Positions 51,438 to 55,733 of a DNA stretch of 55,733 nucleotides are shown one piece after another. Source of the stretch: Saprospiraceae bacterium (GTDB lineage: Bacteria; Bacteroidota; Bacteroidia; Chitinophagales; Saprospiraceae). The notes beneath the pieces were generated by a model. It was given only the letters and a program-made list of their open reading frames with translations. It was not told the DNA's origin and searched no databases. Each line of letters begins with the position of its first letter. Position 1 is the first letter of the stretch. Position numbers and translations under genes: made by a program. The stretch lies in NCBI GenBank assembly GCA_021738725.1, contig JAIPBE010000020.1:1-55733 (forward strand), given 5' to 3'.

Positions 51438-52651
51438 GAGGCATCTTCATTGAGGAGTTCGTGAAAAAGATCCATGAGGGCTTCATCTGGTTCTGCTCCC
51501 AGTTTGTATTGGAAATATGCCTTAAACACATCATCGATATGATCCAGTTGAATGGTATGACCATCTGGTGTTTGATTGCCCGGCAACTGTTCTATCTCCG
51601 GGATGATCATCACGCGGGGATGTGCCTGTTCCAGTCTGGATTTCCACTCGCTGGAGAGAAATTCAGGACAAATCATAGTCAATTCGATAAAGGCTTCCTG
51701 ATGTTCCTGCAAATACTGCACAGCTGCATCGATGTCCCGGTTTGTATGGCGGAGTAGAGGGAATCCGGATTGAAGTGGGTAATACTCCAACAACGCTTTT
51801 TCTCCGGGTTCCAGGCGGATAATCACCACCTTTTTCTGTTGATGCGCCTCCGAGAAAGAGTAGGACAGGGGACTCCCACTATACACTACCGGCAGATCGC
51901 CTTTTGCACTGACCTGGTGTGGACGATGCAGGTGACCCAGGGCGGCATATTGGATCTGCGGGGGAATGGCATGCACCGGCAAGGCGGGGACCCCTCCTGA
52001 ATACAGGATCGGTTTTTCATCGTCAGGCTCCGGATCAGGATGTGCCGGATCAATCGCAAAATAGAAGTGTCCCATGAAGAGATTACACCCCTGCGAATCG
52101 CAATAGGTATCGCCGAGTTCTTTCCAGTGTTGGGTGAGGATGCTGGTCATCGCGGCTCCGGGGTCATCTGGATCCAGGGCTGTTTTCAGCCGGATGGCGT
52201 TGGCATAGGGCGTGGTGATGATCCGGAGTGGCGGCTCATCGGGGAGACTCAATTCAATAAATCCTGGTGCGGACCGAGTGAGGGCTAACCCACTTTCATG
52301 CGTGAATGGCTGTATAGTCTGGTTGGGCAAACCGATGGTGATAATGCCCAGGGAGCGAGCCAGGGCTTCCGGGGCCAGAATATGATCGGGAGAGTCGTGA
52401 TTGCCGGCGATCACCACCACGGCACGCCTTCCCTGGTCAGACAATTGACTCAATGTCCTGTAGTACAACTCGTCGGCATCATTTCCCGGATGATATTGGT
52501 CGAACAGGTCGCCTGCGATGAGGATCACCTGGGCTCGGGTGGAATCAGCGACCTGGACGATCTCTTCCATAACCAGCCGCTGCTCAGCAAGGCGCGAATG
52601 GGTATCCAGTCGCTTTCCCAGGTGCCAGTCTGCCGTATGTAGAATGATCAT
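51434..52651 (-). CDS. sbcD: Exonuclease subunit SbcD (Mre11-like nuclease)
   Basis: Metallophosphoesterase motifs in order: HTADWHLGK (about 4-12), LIAGDLFDQYHPG (about 44-56), VVIAGNHDSPDH (about 79-90), GHFYF, and QYAALGHLHRPHQV. This is the manganese-dependent nuclease partner of SbcC. The C-terminal part holds the capping region. It is the first gene of the pair and has a plausible promoter 83 bases upstream. Confidence 0.96.
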   Translation of the reverse strand: MIILHTADWHLGKRLDTHSRLAEQRLVMEEIVQVADSTRAQVILIAGDLFDQYHPGNDADELYYRTLSQLSDQGRRAVVVIAGNHDSPDHILAPEALARSLGIITIGLPNQTIQPFTHESGLALTRSAPGFIELSLPDEPPLRIITTPYANAIRLKTALDPDDPGAAMTSILTQHWKELGDTYCDSQGCNLFMGHFYFAIDPAHPDPEPDDEKPILYSGGVPALPVHAIPPQIQYAALGHLHRPHQVSAKGDLPVVYSGSPLSYSFSEAHQQKKVVIIRLEPGEKALLEYYPLQSGFPLLRHTNRDIDAAVQYLQEHQEAFIELTMICPEFLSSEWKSRLEQAHPRVMIIPEIEQLPGNQTPDGHTIQLDHIDDVFKAYFQYKLGAEPDEALMDLFHELLNEDAS

Positions 52652-52733
52652 GTGATGAGGTCTAGTCGTGGCCTAAGGTAATGTGGCAAAAGGGAATTCT
52701 TCCAGTAGGAGGACCTGTGTGATCCTTTCCTTG

Positions 52734-52763
52734 CAAAAATAGGATGCCTGCATCCATAAGCAA
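52734..52763 (-). promoter_or_regulatory. Promoter of the sbcDC operon
   Basis: On the minus strand TTG (52763-52761), 19 bases, TATTTTTG (52741-52734): a full match to the consensus. It leaves a leader of about 75 bases before the sbcD ATG. Confidence 0.55.
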
Positions 52764-52902
52764 GGAGGTGTGGCATGTCTTTTGCCAACCGTATCACTAG
52801 CGCTACTATCCTTGCTTATTACTTTGAAAGTTCTTTTCTTTGCTGCCTGAACGTGACATGAGCGATTCTTCTAATGTGAAGGATTGTGTCACGCGTCACA
52901 AA

Positions 52903-52976
52903 CGGGGTGTAGCGCAGCCCGGTAGCGCGCTACGTTCGGGACGTAGAGGCCGGAGGTTCAAATCCTCTCACCCCGA
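52903..52976 (+). tRNA. tRNA-Pro (CGG)
   Basis: Acceptor CGGGGTG pairs with CACCCCG; the anticodon stem CTACG/CGTAG encloses TTCGGGA (anticodon CGG); the T arm GGAGG-TTCAAAT-CCTCT is intact, with one wobble pair. The CCA end is not fully encoded. It is followed 30 bases later by tRNA-Thr and probably shares its transcript. Confidence 0.95.
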
Positions 52977-53006
52977 CAAGGTTGTCAGGTGAAAAAAGAC
53001 ATATTT

Positions 53007-53082
<76 letters not shown>

Positions 53083-53084
53083 GG

Positions 53085-53112
53085 AATGCCTGCTTCTTAG
53101 CAGGCATTTTTA
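53085..53112 (+). terminator. Terminator after the tRNA pair
   Basis: AATGCCTGCT and AGCAGGCATT form a 10-bp stem with loop TCTT, followed by a T-rich run. It begins 3 bases after tRNA-Thr. Confidence 0.88.
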
Positions 53113-53415
53113 TTGAATACCGGTTATGGCACTTGCCCATAATTTTCTGGGATTCCCAAATTCTGCCTGAAAGAGCTGGCTATGTGTCCTCGGCATCTCA
53201 ATTCTCTATTCCACTTCATTCATCATGCATCCTCCAAATCGGGGGGAATGGTTTTAGGACGCTTCTGAATTTGTGGATCTACTTATCCGCTGTCTTTGGG
53301 AATGTCTTCTTCATCGTACACGAGGACTGCTCCCTTCCGGGGAATCGGGATGCCCCTACAGCAGCATGACCGCTACTCCAGCTGAGATGAACAGGAGCTG
53401 TAATTAGAGTGTTTA

Positions 53416-53525
53416 TATACTTCATATATACTTCATACCTACTTTATATATACTTGATCTATACGTCATTTATACCTGGAATATGGGTCATTTCTATTTC
53501 ATTTTACCTCTATTCCAGCTTTATA
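53416..53525. repeat. Ten-unit array with an 11-bp period
   Basis: The units read TATACTTCATA, TATACTTCATA, CCTACTTTATA, TATACTTGATC, TATACGTCATT, TATACCTGGAA, TATGGGTCATT, TCTATTTCATT, TTACCTCTATT, CCAGCTTTATA. The first two are identical; the later ones decay but keep the period. Since 11 is not a multiple of three this is not protein-driven. The spacing is close to one helical turn, so AT-rich steps face one side of the DNA. Confidence 0.75.
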
Positions 53526-53936
53526 TACTCAGCAATACCACAATTTCTCTACCCAGAAGCAGAGGCTTGGTCGGATCAAATAGATGATGGCTGTGCCCTA
53601 ACTGAAAAGCGCTTTAAAGATCACCGGCACCATGGATGACCTGACATTTTACCATTCCCGTGCGGATGTGTACCTGGCCCGTCGGATCCATAGGCACGAT
53701 CCGGAAAAAGTGAAGACGACCAAAAATTTTGCCTGAACCATGGAAAATGCGACGGAGTTCGGGCAGGTCGCCAAGGTGGCCCGCACAGAAGAAAAGACTG
53801 ATGGGACATTCGTTAGAATAAAAGATCGCGCGCACAGGCCCGGACGTTTAATTCCCCTGTTTCGAGATTGAATGAAGTCCGGATCCAGACATCCGCTGGA
53901 TGGCGGATCGTCTGGGCGCAAGGTGCGCAAATATGA

Positions 53937-53971
53937 AAGGCGCAAAGAATCCCAGGATTTCTTTGCGCCTT
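53937..53971. repeat. Long CGCAAAG-type hairpin
   Basis: AAGGCGCAAAGAATCC pairs with GGATTTCTTTGCGCCTT over 16 positions with one bulged T and a 2-base loop. There is no adjacent gene end for it to terminate. CGCAAAG/CTTTGCG words recur nearby, so it belongs to a small repeat cluster. Confidence 0.65.
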
Positions 53972-54271
53972 AAATAAGCTGAATTTTCTTCTTGGGACAA
54001 AAACAACGCATAGTATCCAGCATAGTATGAAAGCACTTCCTTTGCGACACAGCGCCTTTGCGCGAATGAAAGTCCCATCCGAATAGAATGGCATGGCATG
54101 CATGGAAGGGAAAGCCCATCTTCAGATATTCTTAAAAGTGCAATCTGATATCCGGAAGGAGGAAAAGACCTATGAACTGATTGAGAGGTGAAGCGTACAG
54201 GTTGTGGAGGTGTTCGCGAGGATAGAATGGACGCGTTGAATAGAGGGTTGTGCAGAATTTGTTTGCACAGA

Positions 54272-55243
54272 TCATTCCTGCGCTCGGACCCTGTTATGAA
54301 GGGTTGAGAAGAAAGAAGTCCTCGCTATTTCTGAAGTGACCGAAAGGGGAATACAATGTCGTTCCAGATTGTTAATCGCGTCTCTGGTGTAGTCAATGAT
54401 TTTAGGATCTGTGGTGCGACAGAGATTGGGATTGTCGTAGGTGAAATAAACGACAGACTGAAATTCTGCCTGGACTAAGATCATATTATTGGTGTGGGTC
54501 GCTTCATTTTGGTAGAGCTGATAGGGGGCACCACTTGGTTTCCTGCCGGCTGCCACCCGGAGTTCGAGCATATCCAGGAGATCGTGGATGTCTTTATACA
54601 GCTGGGAGCGAATCTTCGGGTCATTGATATGTCCGGCACTTTCCAAATACTGGATTTGATACAAGGTATTATCCAGGACGTTGGAATGCCAGATTTCAGA
54701 GCTGGGAAAATCATCATATGCCCGGCGGACAGCATTGAAGTAGAATGCCTCTTCAGTGGATATGGCGGCATGTTTGTCAAACAGCCGGTCGCCACCGAGG
54801 CGGGTCTCCCGATCCCAGGTGAAATACTTCCAGACAAAAAATTTGAATTTGGCCAGGAGTGGAAACTGGAGGGCGTAGAAAAGGAGGATTTCGGAAGTGA
54901 CATAACGGATCAATACCGATTTTTCACCACCCAGGAGTTGAAGTTGGGCGAGAATGGGCGACAAGAACTCGATCGAGTTGCCTGGTTGCCTGAGCAGACT
55001 TGTGAGGGATACTGTAATATCTGTATCCGAAACCTCTCTCGAAATCAGAGGGTAGTCTACATCAAAGGCCAGAATGAGATCTCTCATCTCATCCACATTC
55101 AGCCGGGTTTTCCCATTGATCCGGTTGTAGACGGCAGAGCGATTCAATTTGAGTAAAGCACCGATCTGGCCCGCCAGATCCACGCCATGAGAGGCAGTCT
55201 GTTTGAGGCTTTTGAAAAAGGAAATCTGGAGATCCTGATCCAT
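54272..55243 (-). CDS. Helix-turn-helix protein of unknown function
   Basis: ATG 55243 starts MDQDLQISFFKSLKQTASHG; the open frame runs further upstream through hydrophobic, AT-rich DNA with no gene character. Residues about 14-60 (GQIGALLKLNRSAVYNRING, then KTRLNVDEMRDLILAFDVDY) look like a DNA-binding helix-turn-helix. The remaining about 260 residues are mainly helical with aromatic stretches (YALQFPLLAKFKFFVWKYFT) and no known domain. It may be a lineage-specific regulator. It is divergent from the lipoprotein gene at the edge, with a palindrome between them. Confidence 0.7.
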   Translation of the reverse strand: MDQDLQISFFKSLKQTASHGVDLAGQIGALLKLNRSAVYNRINGKTRLNVDEMRDLILAFDVDYPLISREVSDTDITVSLTSLLRQPGNSIEFLSPILAQLQLLGGEKSVLIRYVTSEILLFYALQFPLLAKFKFFVWKYFTWDRETRLGGDRLFDKHAAISTEEAFYFNAVRRAYDDFPSSEIWHSNVLDNTLYQIQYLESAGHINDPKIRSQLYKDIHDLLDMLELRVAAGRKPSGAPYQLYQNEATHTNNMILVQAEFQSVVYFTYDNPNLCRTTDPKIIDYTRDAINNLERHCIPLSVTSEIARTSFFSTLHNRVRAQE

Positions 55244-55475
55244 GGTATTCGATTGAAAAAGTAAAAATGGGCAACGGGTCAAAACGACAAACTCCACATA
55301 GAGTGGATTGTAAAATTTTGAAAACCCCACCAATCGTGTAAATATAACAAAACAGATGGCATGAAGTGCATGAAACCATGATTTGTGGACAAGAAAAAAT
55401 ATGTTAATACACGAATGGTGGACGGAAATGCCGATTAATACCGCGATATTTAAGACATCAGTATTAGACCTGTAG

Positions 55476-55488
55476 TTAACCAGGTTAA
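55476..55488. promoter_or_regulatory. TTAACC-A-GGTTAA palindrome in a divergent promoter region
   Basis: A 13-base perfect inverted repeat lies 19 bases before the edge lipoprotein start and 232 bases before the HTH gene start. It is a possible operator. No clear TAnnTTTG box is seen beside it; the 264-base gap between the two genes is AT-rich and otherwise blank. Confidence 0.35.
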
Positions 55489-55507
55489 TGATCAGAATCA
55501 CATCAGT

Positions 55508-55733
55508 ATGAAATACCTCTCTCTCTCCTCCTCATCGTTTTACTATCCCTGGCATCTTCCTGCAAGAAGGACAATATCGAACCGAAACCGGATTTGCCAC
55601 CGGCAACGATGACAGGGGAAAACACCTTTGGTTGCTATATCAACGGGGAGCCCACCATATTCGGAAAATCGTTTCTCGATGTAGGTGGACCTATGCTGGA
55701 AGCTAGATGGCACAAAATGCACCCTGAAGGGGA
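55508..55733 (+). pseudogene. Lipoprotein gene, 5' part, out of frame at a CT repeat (runs off the window)
   Basis: From ATG 55508 the frame gives MKYLSLSS and stops at 55610-55612 after 34 residues. One CT unit fewer in the (CT)5 run at 55517-55526 would give MKYLSLLLIVLLSLASSC, a perfect lipoprotein signal with Cys at 55561. It would continue in one open frame to the window edge (KKDNIEPKPDLPP, then GCYINGEPTIFGKSFLDVGG). No other start codon exists in that frame between its upstream stop (55489) and the signal. So the gene is either switched off by slippage, dead, or affected by a sequence error. The mature domain is not recognised; similar short lipoproteins with a GCYINGEP-type motif occur in Bacteroidota. 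Confidence 0.75.

Larger units (their letters stand above)
53113..54271. other. Gene-poor stretch of about 1.2 kb
   Basis: No open frame here looks like a real gene: the frames are short, overlap on all strands, and have no signal peptide, recognised domain or promoter. The stretch includes the 11-bp periodic array at 53416-53525 and the long hairpin at 53937-53971. Further CGCAAAG/CTTTGCG words occur near 53920-54065. It may be decayed coding DNA or a spacer between the tRNA transcript and the regulator gene. Confidence 0.6.

Noticed and set aside
53409-53639. 76-residue Tyr/Ile/Ser-rich frame over the 11-bp array
   Set aside because: The composition comes from the non-codon-phased DNA repeat; no start signal or domain.
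53614-53945. Two overlapping minus-strand frames in the gene-poor stretch, one ending FRIVPMDPTGQVHIR
   Set aside because: The ending faintly recalls a sorting domain strand, but there is no full domain, signal or promoter.

Overview
The window comes from a member of the Bacteroidota, most likely of the Saprospirales/Lewinella type. Evidence is the set of secreted proteins with type IX secretion (T9SS) sorting domains, SprB-type repeats, a gliding-motility-type C-terminus, the DUF4295 gene beside rpmB-rpmG-ftsY, and promoters of the TTTG-N20-TAnnTTTG form often placed only a few bases before the start codon. I see no rRNA, CRISPR array, transposase or phage module. Most of the window is chromosomal housekeeping and secreted-protein genes, but several places carry clear rearrangement scars.

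Left end (1-7400): a 175-bp repeat unit occurs twice around a small DUF559 (Vsr-like) nuclease gene. The whole block sits between a broken and an intact copy of the 5' end of a dnaE-type polymerase gene. That polymerase gene is itself split: 822 codons lie at 1015-3483 and its missing C-terminal domain lies at about 6903-7367. Between them are an AAA+ ATPase gene, a DEAD-box helicase gene and repeat-rich non-coding DNA. An O6-alkylguanine methyltransferase follows.

Middle left (8100-23200): a secreted protein; a three-gene overlapping operon (TPR protein, BlaI-type repressor, BlaR1/TonB-type membrane peptidase); a methyltransferase; a metal-binding lipoprotein; T9SS cargo proteins; a PA0069-type radical SAM protein; and an operon of aminotransferase, glycerophosphodiesterase and YedK/HMCES-type abasic-site protein.

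Middle (23200-37200): lepA; two tandem paralogous SprB-repeat proteins whose duplication carried along a 42-bp tail of ftsY; then the ftsY-DUF4295-rpmG-rpmB-tRNA-Arg operon. Upstream of the tRNA a GIY-YIG nuclease gene lies between the intact tRNA-Arg and a broken tRNA-Arg copy that is interrupted by a 39-bp palindromic repeat. A subtilisin-like protease, a B12/metal-receptor-like protein, a DUF1684 protein and a WD40-like protein follow.

Right (37200-55733): a CBS protein, the three-gene proton-translocating transhydrogenase, lepB, DUF1573 and lipocalin-like small proteins, nhaD, a dusB-cca-plsC operon, sbcDC, tRNA-Pro and tRNA-Thr. Then comes a gene-poor stretch with an 11-bp periodic array, a HTH protein, and at the edge a lipoprotein gene thrown out of frame by a short CT repeat.

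Main novelty: two unrelated one-gene nuclease insertions (DUF559 at dnaE, GIY-YIG at tRNA-Arg) share one layout. A broken copy of the target lies upstream, an intact copy lies downstream, and the nuclease stop codon is supplied by the downstream repeat or target. This suggests small nuclease-driven elements that insert by duplicating part of an essential gene and so leave it working.
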